This document shows, one piece after another, positions 1-8,891 of a stretch of DNA of 64,000 nucleotides. This stretch comes from Mesorhizobium hawassense (GTDB lineage: Bacteria; Pseudomonadota; Alphaproteobacteria; Rhizobiales; Rhizobiaceae): positions 310,001 through 374,000 of the forward strand of contig NZ_QMBP01000003.1 in NCBI RefSeq assembly GCF_003289945.1. The letters run 5' to 3'. The notes beneath the pieces are model-generated. The model worked only from the letters and a program-made list of their open reading frames with translations. It was not told the origin of the DNA and searched no databases. Every line of letters starts with the position of its first letter. The stretch's first letter is position 1. The position numbers were made by a program, and so were the translations under genes.

Positions 1-644
1 ACGGCGGCGAAATCGTCGACATTGGCCGGCACGATCAGCCGCGCCTTGCCGGAGCCAATCTCGACCCTGGCGCCGTCGCGCAATGCCTTCAGCCGCGCCG
101 TGATGTCCTTGCGCTCCACCGCCAGCGGATCCTTGGCCACCTTGCCGTAGCTGGAAATGGCGTGCGCGGCGCGCATGATCGCCTCGTAGCCGGTGCAGCG
201 GCAGAGATTGCCCTGCAGCGCCTTTTCGATCGCCGCATCGGAGGGGTCGGGCGTCTTCATCCACAGCGCATAGAGCGACACCACGAAGCCCGGCGTGCAG
301 AAGCCGCATTGCGAGCCGTGGAAATCGACCATCGCCTGCTGCACCGGGTGAAGTTTTTCGCCATCGCCGCGCAGATGTTCCACAGTGACGACATGGGTGC
401 CGTCGAGCGAGCCCATGAAGCGGATGCAGGCGTTGACGCTTTCATAGACCAGGCCTTCGGCGGAGAGCTTGCCGACCAGCACCGTGCAGGCGCCGCAGTC
501 GCCCTCGGCGCAGCCTTCCTTGGTGCCGCGCAGCGAACGGCTGAGCCGCAGCCAGTCGAGCAACGTCGCGTCGGGTGCGACGTCACCGAGCGCGATGTCG
601 GCACCGTTCAGGATGAACCGTATCTCGTTGCGGGTCTTGGCCAT
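1..644 (-). CDS. xdhA: Xanthine dehydrogenase small subunit (XdhA), N-terminal part
   Basis: This is the iron-sulfur/FAD subunit of xanthine dehydrogenase, which oxidises hypoxanthine and xanthine to urate in the cytoplasm. Reading the minus strand from the ATG at 644 gives an N-terminal plant-type [2Fe-2S] domain with the Cys cluster CAEGDCGACT near residues 45-54. A second [2Fe-2S] domain follows with CGFC and then NLCRCTGYE, the arrangement typical of XdhA. The reading frame is open to the window edge, so the FAD domain is only just entered. The ATG lies 3 bases after the stop of the hydroxyisourate hydrolase gene, which implies one transcript and probably coupled translation. The large molybdenum subunit should lie outside the window. 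Confidence 0.93.
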   Translation of the reverse strand, partial: MAKTRNEIRFILNGADIALGDVAPDATLLDWLRLSRSLRGTKEGCAEGDCGACTVLVGKLSAEGLVYESVNACIRFMGSLDGTHVVTVEHLRGDGEKLHPVQQAMVDFHGSQCGFCTPGFVVSLYALWMKTPDPSDAAIEKALQGNLCRCTGYEAIMRAAHAISSYGKVAKDPLAVERKDITARLKALRDGARVEIGSGKARLIVPANVDDFAA

Positions 645-647
645 GTC

Positions 648-1022
648 TCAGCTCCCCCGATAGGTCGAGTAGCCATAAGGCGAAATCAAGAGCGGCACAT
701 GGTAATGCCGCGCTTCCGCCATGCCGAAGCGGATCGGCACGATGTCGAGGAAGGCTGGCTCAGGCAGGCTGTTGCCCTGGCCGCGCAGATAGTCGCCGGC
801 GGCAAAAACCAGCTCATACTCGCCGGTGCGGAAATCAGCGCCTGCCAAGAGCGGCGCATCGCAGCGGCCGTCGTCATTGGTGGCGACGGTCTTGAGATGT
901 GTGCGGCTCTTTCCCTCGATGCGAAACAGCTCGATCGACAGGCCCTTTGCCGGCCGGCCGGTTGCCGTGTCGAGCACATGGGTCGTCAGGCGACCGCCAT
1001 CGGCTTTCGACGTTTCTGCCAC
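648..1022 (-). CDS. uraH: 5-hydroxyisourate hydrolase (transthyretin-like)
   Basis: The enzyme hydrolyses 5-hydroxyisourate, the product of urate oxidation, to OHCU. The 124-residue product has the normal length of a bacterial transthyretin-related protein. It shows the N-terminal [14 protein letters not shown] block, an internal [17 protein letters not shown] block, and the C-terminal YRGS tetrapeptide that marks HIU hydrolases rather than transthyretins. The three family histidines are visible in these blocks. It is the first gene of the minus-strand purine operon, directly before xdhA. It diverges from the allantoinase-OHCU decarboxylase gene, which supplies the next step. No urate oxidase gene is present in the window. 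Confidence 0.95.
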   Translation of the reverse strand: MAETSKADGGRLTTHVLDTATGRPAKGLSIELFRIEGKSRTHLKTVATNDDGRCDAPLLAGADFRTGEYELVFAAGDYLRGQGNSLPEPAFLDIVPIRFGMAEARHYHVPLLISPYGYSTYRGS

Positions 1023-1199
1023 TGGCCGCCTCCCATCTCGGTACAGTCCAACGTTTTCAAGTCAATTGTGCGCCAATTAAAGGCGATGCATAAGCCCGGG
1101 TCGAGCGGAGTGCGGCAAAAAGCACTTTCAAAAATTTTCGGGGGAATGCAGCAGCACTCCTTTCGATATCCTCAACGCAACAATCGGGCAGGAGCGGCA

Positions 1200-2624
1200 A
1201 TGCGTTACGAACGGGACATGCGCGGTTACGGGGCCAATCCGCCGGACCCGAAATGGCCGGGCGGCGCGCATGTCGCCGTGCAGTTCGTCGTCAACTACGA
1301 GGAAGGCGGCGAGAACTGCGTGCTGCATGGCGACAAGGCTTCCGAAGCCTTCCTGTCAGAGATTGTCGGCGCGGCCCCTTGGATGGGCCAGCGCCACTGG
1401 AACATGGAATCGATCTACGAATACGGGGCGCGGGCCGGTTTCTGGCGTCTCTACCGGCTGTTCACGGAGGCCGAGGTGCCGGTGACCTGCTACGGCGTCG
1501 CCACTGCGCTGGCACGCTCGCCCGACCAGGTAACGGCGATGCAGGAAGCCGGCTGGGAGATCGCCTCGCACGGGCTGAAATGGATCGACTATCGCGACCA
1601 CGCGGCCGAGGACGAGCGGCGCGATCTCGAAGAGACGATCAAGCTGCATTACGAGGTGACGGGCGCACGGCCGACTGGCTGGTACACCGGTCGCACCTCG
1701 GTCAACACGGTGCGGCTGGTCGCCGAGGAAGGCGGCTTCGACTATGTCTCCGACACCTATGACGATGAATTGCCCTACTGGTTCGATCGCGACGGGCTGG
1801 AGAAGCCGCAGCTCGTCATCCCCTACACGCTCGACGCCAACGACATGCGCTTCGCGACGCCGCAAGGCTTCAATTCGGGCGACCAGTTCTTCGCCTATCT
1901 GAAGGACAGCTTCGACACGCTTTATGCCGAGGGCAAGGCGGGCCGGCCGCGCATGATGAATATCGGCCTGCATTGCCGGCTGGTCGGCCGTCCGGGCCGG
2001 GTGGCGGCGCTGAAGCGTTTCGTCGACTATGTAAAGTCGCATGACAAGGTCTGGCTGACACGCCGCATCGACATCGCCAGGCATTGGCGCGACACGCATC
2101 CCTACGAGGCGCCAGGGCTGCGCCCGTCGCGGATGGAGTTCGAGAAATTCGTGCATGCCTTCGGCGGCGTGTTCGAGCATTCGCCCTGGATCGCCGAGCG
2201 CGCCTTCGAACTGGAGCTCGGCCCGGCGCATGACAGCGCCGGCGGCCTGCACAACGCGCTCTGCCGCGTCTTCCGCGCGGCGAGCGAAGCCGAGCGGCTT
2301 TCCGTGCTCAACGCCCACCCGGACCTCGCCGGCAAGCTCGCCAAGGCGAAGCGCCTGACGCCCGAATCGACCAAGGAACAGGCTTCCGCCGGGCTGGATG
2401 CGCTGACCGACAAGGAGCGCGAGCTGTTCTCGAAACTCAACGCCGCCTATGTCACCACTTTCGGCTTCCCGTTCATCATCGCCGTCAAGGGCAAGACCAA
2501 GGACGAAATCCTGGCGGAGTTCGAGACACGCATCGGCAACAGCCGCGGCGTCGAGTTCGAAACCGCCTGCAAGCAGGTCGAGCGCATCGCACTGCTTCGG
2601 CTCAAAGACATGCTTCCGTTATAG
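1200..2624 (+). CDS. puuE: Allantoinase PuuE fused to OHCU decarboxylase (UraD)
   Basis: This 474-residue protein joins two ureide-pathway enzymes. Residues 1 to about 300 form a cofactor-independent PuuE allantoinase of the polysaccharide-deacetylase fold, with the start MRYERDMRGYG and the blocks GWEIASHGLKWIDY and GWYTGRTS. Residues about 310-474 form an OHCU decarboxylase, shown by NAHPDLAGKL (catalytic His) and STKEQASAGL. The fusion would convert OHCU to S-allantoin and then to allantoate. I chose the ATG at 1200 because it follows an AGGAG-like site and matches the PuuE N-terminus. An ATG at 1146 is an alternative. Upstream in-frame sequence is antisense to uraH and xdhA and is not part of this gene. 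Confidence 0.92.
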   Translation: MRYERDMRGYGANPPDPKWPGGAHVAVQFVVNYEEGGENCVLHGDKASEAFLSEIVGAAPWMGQRHWNMESIYEYGARAGFWRLYRLFTEAEVPVTCYGVATALARSPDQVTAMQEAGWEIASHGLKWIDYRDHAAEDERRDLEETIKLHYEVTGARPTGWYTGRTSVNTVRLVAEEGGFDYVSDTYDDELPYWFDRDGLEKPQLVIPYTLDANDMRFATPQGFNSGDQFFAYLKDSFDTLYAEGKAGRPRMMNIGLHCRLVGRPGRVAALKRFVDYVKSHDKVWLTRRIDIARHWRDTHPYEAPGLRPSRMEFEKFVHAFGGVFEHSPWIAERAFELELGPAHDSAGGLHNALCRVFRAASEAERLSVLNAHPDLAGKLAKAKRLTPESTKEQASAGLDALTDKERELFSKLNAAYVTTFGFPFIIAVKGKTKDEILAEFETRIGNSRGVEFETACKQVERIALLRLKDMLPL

Positions 2625-2634
2625 GTTTCAACAC

Positions 2635-3495
2635 ATGGATATGATGAAAATGGCCGAGCGAACCTATTATGCGCCGCATGGCGGCCATCCGGGCCAGAAC
2701 GAGCTTTTGACGGGCCGCGCCGTCTTCACCGAGGCCTATGCCGTCGTCCCCAAGGGGGTGATGCAGGACATCGTCACCAGTCCGCTGCCGTTCTGGGACA
2801 AGACGAGGGCCTGGATCATCGCAAGGCCGCTGTCGGGCTTTGCCGAGACCTTTTCGCAATATATCGTCGAAGTCCTGCCTGGCGGCGGCAGCGACCGGCC
2901 GGAACTCGATGCGGGCGCCGAAGGCGTGCTGTTCGTCGTCGAGGGCGAACTCACCGTATCGCTTGCCGGCAAAAAGCACCTGCTTGCCCCCGGTGGCTTC
3001 GCCTTCCTGCCGCCGGCGAGCGGCTGGACGGTTCGCAACGAGAGCGGCGCCGCCGTGCGCTTCCACTGGATCCGCAAGGCCTATGAGGCCGTCGACGGGC
3101 TCGACGTGCCGGAAGCCTTCTTCTCGAGCGACCGGGACGTTGCGCCGAGCCCGATGCCTGGCACGGAAGGCCGCTGGGCGACGACCCGCTTCGTCGACCC
3201 GGCCGACATGCGCCACGACATGCATGTCACCATCGTTACGCTGAAGCCGGGCGCGGTCATTCCCTTCGCCGAAACGCATGTCATGGAGCACGGGCTCTAT
3301 GTGCTGGAAGGCAAGGCCGTCTACCGCCTCAACCAGGATTGGGTCGAGGTCGAGGCCGGCGACTTCATGTGGCTGCGCGCCTTCTGCCCCCAGGCCTGCT
3401 ATGCCGGCGGCCCAAGCAATTTCCGCTATCTGCTCTACAAGGACGTCAACCGTCACGCCAAGCTTGGCGGCACCCTTGGGGGCAACGCGCGGTGA
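2635..3495 (+). CDS. allE: (S)-ureidoglycine aminohydrolase (bicupin, AllE/UGHY)
   Basis: The product (286 residues) is a double-cupin protein of the ureidoglycine aminohydrolase family, which releases ammonia from S-ureidoglycine to give S-ureidoglycolate using a bound metal. The N-terminal region YYAPHGGHPGQNELLTGRAV is characteristic. The second cupin carries the metal-site pattern FAETHVMEHGLYVLEGKAVY followed by GDFMWLRAFCPQ. It starts 10 bases after the puuE-uraD stop and ends in a 4-base overlap with allA, so the three genes form one operon. Methionine codons also occur at 2641, 2644 and 2650, and no strong ribosome site separates them. The first is used here. The allantoate amidohydrolase that should act just before it is not in the window. 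Confidence 0.9.
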   Translation: MDMMKMAERTYYAPHGGHPGQNELLTGRAVFTEAYAVVPKGVMQDIVTSPLPFWDKTRAWIIARPLSGFAETFSQYIVEVLPGGGSDRPELDAGAEGVLFVVEGELTVSLAGKKHLLAPGGFAFLPPASGWTVRNESGAAVRFHWIRKAYEAVDGLDVPEAFFSSDRDVAPSPMPGTEGRWATTRFVDPADMRHDMHVTIVTLKPGAVIPFAETHVMEHGLYVLEGKAVYRLNQDWVEVEAGDFMWLRAFCPQACYAGGPSNFRYLLYKDVNRHAKLGGTLGGNAR

Positions 3496-3983
3496 GCCGC
3501 ATCGTCGCCCGGCCGCTGACGCGTGAAGATTTCGCGCCTTTCGGCGACGTCATCGACATGGGCGGCGACAACCGCTACCCGATCAATGGCGGCCGAGCGA
3601 TGCGCTATCACGACCTCGCCACGGCTGAAGCCGCCGGCCCGAATGCGCGGGTGCTGATCTCGATGGTGCGCGGCACGCCTTACGAAATGCCACTGAAGCT
3701 CACCATGGTCGAGCGCCATCCGCTCGGCAGCCAGGCTTTCATCCCGCTGTCGCCGCGGCCCTTTCTGGTGGTCGTATGCCATGACGCCAAGGACGGGCCG
3801 GGCGAGCCGCAGGCCTTCCTCGCCGCGCCCGGACAAGGCATCAACTACCGCCGCAATCTGTGGCACGGCGTGCTGACGCCGATCGGCGAGGAACAGGATT
3901 TCATCATCGTCGACCGCGGCGGCGACGGCTCCAATCTCGAAGAGTTTTACTTCTCGCACCCTTACGAGATCCACCTTCCCTGA
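3492..3983 (+). CDS. allA: Ureidoglycolate lyase (AllA)
   Basis: AllA cleaves S-ureidoglycolate to glyoxylate and urea, the last step of the allantoin route. The 163-residue product has the family length and features: the N-terminal PLTREDFAPFGDVID, the NGGRAMRYHD block, MVERHPLGSQAFIPL and GQGINYRRNLWHGVL, which carries the conserved His. Translation is inferred to begin at the GTG at 3492, which overlaps the allE stop as GTGA and indicates translational coupling. Reading further upstream would bury the start deep inside allE. Eleven bases separate it from the next gene, a CDA-fold deaminase. Confidence 0.93.
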   Translation: MSRIVARPLTREDFAPFGDVIDMGGDNRYPINGGRAMRYHDLATAEAAGPNARVLISMVRGTPYEMPLKLTMVERHPLGSQAFIPLSPRPFLVVVCHDAKDGPGEPQAFLAAPGQGINYRRNLWHGVLTPIGEEQDFIIVDRGGDGSNLEEFYFSHPYEIHLP

Positions 3984-3994
3984 AAGCCTTTCCC

Positions 3995-4588
3995 ATGACC
4001 GACGTTTCGCTGATCGACCGCCTGCTCGACGTGATCGAGCACGACATCGTGCCAAAGACCGCCGAAGGCGTCGCGCACGGCAACAAGCTATTCGGCGCCG
4101 CCATCCTGAGGAAAGGCGACCGCTCGCTGGTGCTGGCCGAGACCAACAACGAGATTGAGAACCCGCTGTGGCATGGCGAGGTGCACTGCCTGAAGCGCTT
4201 CTACGAGATGCCGAAGGCCGAGCGCGTCGACACCAGGGACGCGCTGTTCGTCGCCACGCACGAGCCCTGCTCGCTCTGCCTGTCGGCGATCACCTGGACC
4301 GGCTTCGACAATTTCTACTATCTCTTCAGCCACGAGGATTCGCGCGACAGTTTTGCAATCCCGCATGACCTGAAGATCCTGAAGGAGGTCTTCACCCTCG
4401 ATCCCGGCGGCTACAATGCCGAGAACGCCTATTGGAAAAGTTCTTCGATCCGCCGGCTGGTGCGGGGTCTGCCGGAAGCTGAGCGCGAGCGGCTGGAGGC
4501 GCGCATCGGTAAGATCTCTGCACGCTATGACGAATTGTCGGACACTTATCAGGCAAGCAAGGGCGATAACGACATTCCGCTGAACTAA
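3995..4588 (+). CDS. CDA-fold nucleobase/nucleoside deaminase
   Basis: A 197-residue zinc deaminase of the cytidine deaminase superfamily. The zinc site is visible as HGEVHCLK (His ligand and catalytic Glu) and PCSLC (two Cys ligands). HGE replaces the HAE common in TadA and guanine deaminases and resembles the form in yeast cytosine deaminase. The C-terminal extension after about residue 130 is helical and charged. It lies 11 bases behind allA in the ureide operon, which suggests that it feeds a base into the pathway, for example guanine to xanthine. The substrate cannot be read from the sequence, and cytosine, guanine or a ureide-related amine are all possible. Confidence 0.75.
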   Translation: MTDVSLIDRLLDVIEHDIVPKTAEGVAHGNKLFGAAILRKGDRSLVLAETNNEIENPLWHGEVHCLKRFYEMPKAERVDTRDALFVATHEPCSLCLSAITWTGFDNFYYLFSHEDSRDSFAIPHDLKILKEVFTLDPGGYNAENAYWKSSSIRRLVRGLPEAERERLEARIGKISARYDELSDTYQASKGDNDIPLN

Positions 4589-4653
4589 CTTAGTTCTAGG
4601 TCAGTCGCGCCCTCTTGAGTTGCCCCCTTTATGGTGGCAAACTTGACGCCGAC

Positions 4654-5073
4654 ATGGCGATGAACAAAACCCCTAAACCCACGACCATGATCTCTCCCGA
4701 AACCGGAGAAACGCTGACGCGCGGCGTGCGCCCATTCACCGTTGCCTGCAAGGGCGAGAGCATTACGGTCGACCTGCCCGGCTACTATCCGGCTTCGGAT
4801 GGCGAGAGTGTGCATGTCGGGGAGGACATGGCTGCCGTCGATGCCGCGCTGCGTTTGCTCAAGGAGAAGATCGACGGCGTCCCGGCTCCGGCAACCATTC
4901 GGCGCATGCGCACAAAACTCAAGCTGTCCCAGCGCGAGGCGGGGTCCCTGTTCAAGGTCGGCGAGAATGCGTTCGACAAATATGAAAGAGGCCTTATCGA
5001 GCCGAGTGGCCCGACCATTCAGCTGATGACATTGCTAGAAAAACACCCCGAACTGATCGACGAATTGCGCTAG
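4654..5073 (+). CDS. MqsA/HigA-2-like antitoxin-type regulator, zinc ligands lost, no toxin partner
   Basis: The 139-residue product ends in an XRE-type helix-turn-helix of the MqsA kind (IRRMRTKLKLSQREAGSLF, then NAFDKYERG and KHPELIDELR). The preceding half aligns by eye with the MqsA zinc domain, but the cysteines are replaced: SPETGE stands where CxxC is expected, and YYPASDGES replaces YC..C.ES. No MqsR- or HigB-like toxin gene lies next to it; the neighbours are a deaminase and a CocE hydrolase. The start is uncertain. An upstream TTG at 4615 and a later ATG at 4687 are in frame, and none has a clear ribosome site. It may be a stand-alone repressor. Confidence 0.6.
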   Translation: MAMNKTPKPTTMISPETGETLTRGVRPFTVACKGESITVDLPGYYPASDGESVHVGEDMAAVDAALRLLKEKIDGVPAPATIRRMRTKLKLSQREAGSLFKVGENAFDKYERGLIEPSGPTIQLMTLLEKHPELIDELR

Positions 5074-5143
5074 CGGCCCAGGTCGCATTTTTTGATGCTC
5101 CAGTCGCGAATGGCGATTGAAAGTCGCGGCGCCGCGGAGCGTT

Positions 5144-7138
5144 ATGCGGCCCATGAAAACCGTCACCGAATTCCTCCGCAAAGTCGTCGAAATTCCCGAT
5201 ATGGGCATCGTCATGCCGGATGGCTGCCGGCTGTCGGCGCGCATCTGGATGCCGGAGGACGCGGTGGACAATCCGGTGCCCGCGATCCTCGAGCACCTGC
5301 CCTACCGCAAGCGCGACGGCACCATCTTCCGCGATCAGCTGACGCATCCCTATTTCGCCGGGCACGGCTACGCCTCGATCCGCGTCGACATGCGCGGCAA
5401 CGGCGATTCCGAAGGGCTGATGGGCGACGAATATTCCGAGCAGGAATTGCAGGATGCCTGCGACGTCATCGCCTGGGCGGCGGCGCAGCCCTGGTGCAAC
5501 GGCAATGCCGGCATGATGGGCATTTCCTGGGGCGGCTTCAACTGCCTGCAGGTGGCGGCCAAGCGGCCGCCGGCGCTGAAAGCGGTGATCAGCCTCTGCT
5601 CGACCGTCGACCGCTATGCCGACGACATCCATTACAAGGGCGGCTGCCTGCTGCTCGAAAATTTCGGCTGGGCCTCGACGATGCTGTCCTATTCGTCGCG
5701 GCCGCCGGATCCGCTGATCGCCGGCGGCAATCGCTGGCGCGACCTGTGGCTCAGCCGGCTCGAGAACCAGCCATTCCTTTTGCCGCTGTGGCTCAGCCAC
5801 CAGCATCGCGACGCCTATTGGAAACGCGGCTCGATCTGCGAGGACTTTTCGGCGGTCAAGGCGGCCGTGCTGTCGATCGGCGGCTGGCATGACGGCTACC
5901 GCAACACGATCTCGCACCTCGTCAGCAACATCCAGGCGCCGGTGAAAGGCATCGTCGGTCCCTGGATCCACAAATACCCGCATTACGCCGGACCTCAGCC
6001 GGCCATCGGCTTCCTGCAGGAGGCGCTGCGCTGGTGGGACCGCTGGCTGAAGGGCGCTGAGACCGACGTCGAGAACGATCCGGACTATCGCGCCTATCTG
6101 ATGGACAGCGTGCGGCCGGCGCGCTGGCACCCGGAGCGACCGGGCCGCTGGGTGGCGGAGCAGGAATGGCCGTCTGCCAACATCAAGGTCGAGGCGATCG
6201 AGCTCATTTCCGACGGCGCCAAGCCCGCGATCGTCGCCTCGCCGCAGACCTGCGGACTTGCCGGCGGCGAATATTTTCCGTTCACCTTCGGCCCGGAACT
6301 GCCGGGCGACCAGCGTCCCGACGATGCGCTGTCGGTTTGTTTCGACGAGCCGGAACTCACCGAAGCGATCGACATCGTCGGCGCGCCGGAGCTCGAGGTC
6401 CGAATTGCCTCCGATCGGCCCCAGGCCAACATCGCGGTGCGCCTCTGCGACGTGCATCCTGACGGCGCCTCGGAGCTGATCTCCTACGGCGTGCTCAATT
6501 TCACGCACCGCAACTCGCATGAATTCCCGCAAGCGCTGGTGCCGGGCGAGACCGTTTCGGCGCGCGTCGTGCTGGACCAATGCGCCTACCGGGTGCCGGC
6601 CGGCCACAAATTGCGAATCGCCGTTTCGACCGCCTATTGGCCGATGATCTGGCCGTCGCCGGAGCCGGTGACGCTCGATGTGTCGAAGGCGACGCTCCGG
6701 CTGCCGTTGCGACCGCTGGCAAAGGCCAGCGAGGTTTCCTTCCCCGAGCCGGAAGGCGCGACGCCCTGGGCGACAGAGACGGTTCGGCCCACCAGTTCGG
6801 AACGGCATATCGACCGCGACGAGAAGACCGGCGTCGTCACGCTTTCCATAAGCGATGATTTCGGCGAGGTGCGCGACCTCGACCATGGGCTCGTCCATGG
6901 CAGCATCGTCAGGGAGAGATGGGTGATCCATCCAGACGACCCGCTGTTCGCCAAAGGCAGCACACACTGGTCGCAGACTTTCTCGCGCAACGAATGGTCG
7001 GTGCGGACCGAAACTTTCGCCGACATGCGCTGCGACGCGCAAAATTTCATCCTCAGCGCCAGAATCGAGGCCTATGAGGGCGAGAATCTCGTTTTTGAAC
7101 GAGATTTCGAGCAGAAAATTCCTCGCGCCCTCGTCTGA
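5144..7138 (+). CDS. CocE/NonD family alpha/beta hydrolase
   Basis: This 664-residue protein belongs to the X-Pro dipeptidyl-peptidase/CocE class of serine hydrolases, which act on peptides, acylated beta-lactams or esters. The alpha/beta-hydrolase domain occupies about residues 20-290. The nucleophile is Ser128 in GISWGG, the likely acid is Asp250 in GGWHDGYR, and the likely base is His276 in GPWIHKYPHY. The C-terminal half is the beta-jelly-roll domain of this family, with the typical PAGHKLRIAVS element. The ATG at 5144 is preceded by GCGGAG; a second ATG lies at 5153. No signal peptide is visible. It precedes a dipeptide-type ABC operon, so it may process the imported compound, but that link is inferred. 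Confidence 0.85.
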   Translation: MRPMKTVTEFLRKVVEIPDMGIVMPDGCRLSARIWMPEDAVDNPVPAILEHLPYRKRDGTIFRDQLTHPYFAGHGYASIRVDMRGNGDSEGLMGDEYSEQELQDACDVIAWAAAQPWCNGNAGMMGISWGGFNCLQVAAKRPPALKAVISLCSTVDRYADDIHYKGGCLLLENFGWASTMLSYSSRPPDPLIAGGNRWRDLWLSRLENQPFLLPLWLSHQHRDAYWKRGSICEDFSAVKAAVLSIGGWHDGYRNTISHLVSNIQAPVKGIVGPWIHKYPHYAGPQPAIGFLQEALRWWDRWLKGAETDVENDPDYRAYLMDSVRPARWHPERPGRWVAEQEWPSANIKVEAIELISDGAKPAIVASPQTCGLAGGEYFPFTFGPELPGDQRPDDALSVCFDEPELTEAIDIVGAPELEVRIASDRPQANIAVRLCDVHPDGASELISYGVLNFTHRNSHEFPQALVPGETVSARVVLDQCAYRVPAGHKLRIAVSTAYWPMIWPSPEPVTLDVSKATLRLPLRPLAKASEVSFPEPEGATPWATETVRPTSSERHIDRDEKTGVVTLSISDDFGEVRDLDHGLVHGSIVRERWVIHPDDPLFAKGSTHWSQTFSRNEWSVRTETFADMRCDAQNFILSARIEAYEGENLVFERDFEQKIPRALV

Positions 7139-7288
7139 GGGCTGACGGGATTGGTCCAAATGCGACGCGCGATTTACGCCACGGCATGTCGCATTCGGTC
7201 TTGCTTACAGCTTTCCGTTGCGGTCATTATCTCCTCCAAGAAGCAAGAAACGACCATAAGGTCGAACAATCCAGAGTGAGGAACCATA

Positions 7289-8875
7289 ATGTCTAACGAA
7301 CTCGACTATCTCAGCCGTCGTGTCGCCGCCGGCAAGCTCAGCCGTCGCGATTTTCTCGGTCGCGCCGCAGCGCTCGGCATCTCCGCTCCGTTCGCCAACT
7401 CGCTGCTTTCCAGCGCGGCCCGCGCGGCCGGCCCCGTCAAGGGCGGCACGCTCAAGGCCGGCCTGGTCGGTGGTGAATCCACCAACAGCCTCGACCCGGC
7501 GCTGATGATGACGCAGGTGCCGTTCGCCTTCGGCAAATGCTGGGGCGAAATGATCGTCGAGCTGTCGCCCGAAGGCAAGCTCGAGAACCGCATCGCCGAG
7601 GAGATCGGCTCGTCCAAGGACGCAAAGGTCTGGACCCTGAAGATCCGCGACGGCGTCGAGTTCCACAACGGCAAGACGGTCACCGCCGAAGACGTCGCCG
7701 CGACGCTCGAGCGCCATTCGGACGAGAAGTCGAAGTCCGGCGCGCTGGGCTACATGAAGGGCATCGACACCATCAAGGCCAACGGCAAGGAAGTCGTGCT
7801 GACGCTCAAGGAAGCCAATGCCGACCTTCCTTACCTCCTCAGCGACTACCACCTGATCGTCCAGCCGAATGGCGGCAAGGACAAACCCGACGCCGGCATT
7901 GGCGCCGGCCCCTACAAGGTCAAGGTCAACGAGCCCGGCGTGCGCCATGTCGGCGAGCGTTTCGCCAATTACTGGCAGGGCGACAAGATGGGCCATGCCG
8001 ACCAGGTCGAAGTCGTCGTCATCAACGACGCGACGGCGCGCACGGCGGCCCTGCAGGGCGGCCAGGTCAACATGATCAACCGCGTCGAGCCGAAGATCGT
8101 CGACCTGATCAAGCGCGTGCCCGGCGTCACCATCCGCAACCATTCCGGTCCCGGCCACTACGTGTTCATCATGCATTGCAACACGGCGCCGTTCGACAAC
8201 AACGACCTCAGGATGGCGCTGAAGCTGGCGATCGACCGCGAGGAGATGCTGAACAAGGTGCTGCGCGGCTACGGCTCGCTCGGCAACGACTTCCCGATCA
8301 ACGCGTCCTATCCGCTGTTCACCGAGATCGAGCAGCGCAAATACGATCCGGACAAGGCCAAGTTCCACTACAAGAAGTCGGGTCACGACGGTTCGGTGCT
8401 GCTCAGGACCTCGGACGTTGCCTTCCCGGGTGCTGTCGACGCGGCCCAGCTCTACCAGCAGAGCGCCGCCAAGGCCGGCATCAAGCTGGAGATCAAGCGC
8501 GAGCCCGGCGACGGCTACTGGAACGAGGTCTGGAACAAGCAGCCCTTCTGCGCCTCCTACTGGGGCGGTCGCTCGACCCAGGACCAGATGTACTCGACCG
8601 CCTATCTGTCGACGGCCGATTGGAACGACACACGCTTCAAGCGTCCGGACTTCGACAAGATGGTGCTTGCGGCGCGCGCCGAGCTCGACGAGGCCAAGCG
8701 CAAGGCGATGTACCATGACATGGCCGTCATGGTGCGCGACGAAGGCGGCCTGATCCTGCCGATGTTCAACCAGTTCATCGACGCGACGGGTCCCAAGGTC
8801 GCAGGTTGGGTGGAGGATCCGCATCAGGAGCTTAGCAACGGCTACGCCCTCGCGAAGTGCTGGCTGGAAGCCTGA
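7289..8875 (+). CDS. ABC transporter substrate-binding protein, family 5 (dipeptide type)
   Basis: The 528-residue protein is the periplasmic receptor of the ABC operon that follows. Its N-terminus carries a twin-arginine signal (LSRRDFLGRAAALGIS) followed by a hydrophobic stretch and a likely cleavage near ARAAG, so it should be exported folded. The mature part has solute-binding family 5 signatures: WTLKIRDGVEFHNGKTVTAE, the DNNDLRMALKLAIDREEM block and a late WGGRSTQDQM segment. It has a clear ribosome site (GAGG) before the ATG. The C-terminus NGYALAKCWLEA recurs as a decayed fragment beyond the ATPase gene of the same operon. Ligands of this family include peptides, opines and glycosides; the ligand here is unknown. 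Confidence 0.92.
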   Translation: MSNELDYLSRRVAAGKLSRRDFLGRAAALGISAPFANSLLSSAARAAGPVKGGTLKAGLVGGESTNSLDPALMMTQVPFAFGKCWGEMIVELSPEGKLENRIAEEIGSSKDAKVWTLKIRDGVEFHNGKTVTAEDVAATLERHSDEKSKSGALGYMKGIDTIKANGKEVVLTLKEANADLPYLLSDYHLIVQPNGGKDKPDAGIGAGPYKVKVNEPGVRHVGERFANYWQGDKMGHADQVEVVVINDATARTAALQGGQVNMINRVEPKIVDLIKRVPGVTIRNHSGPGHYVFIMHCNTAPFDNNDLRMALKLAIDREEMLNKVLRGYGSLGNDFPINASYPLFTEIEQRKYDPDKAKFHYKKSGHDGSVLLRTSDVAFPGAVDAAQLYQQSAAKAGIKLEIKREPGDGYWNEVWNKQPFCASYWGGRSTQDQMYSTAYLSTADWNDTRFKRPDFDKMVLAARAELDEAKRKAMYHDMAVMVRDEGGLILPMFNQFIDATGPKVAGWVEDPHQELSNGYALAKCWLEA

Positions 8876-8891
8876 GCACGGCCTTGCGGAG

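Noticed and set aside
162-1199. Long in-frame upstream extension of the allantoinase-decarboxylase gene
   Set aside because: It runs antisense through xdhA and uraH, shows no domain, and the PuuE N-terminus with its ribosome site begins at 1200.
4994-7159. 721-codon minus-strand open frame opposite the CocE hydrolase
   Set aside because: A mirror of GC-rich codon bias; composition is Arg/His/Asp-heavy with no motif, while the plus strand has a clear catalytic triad.
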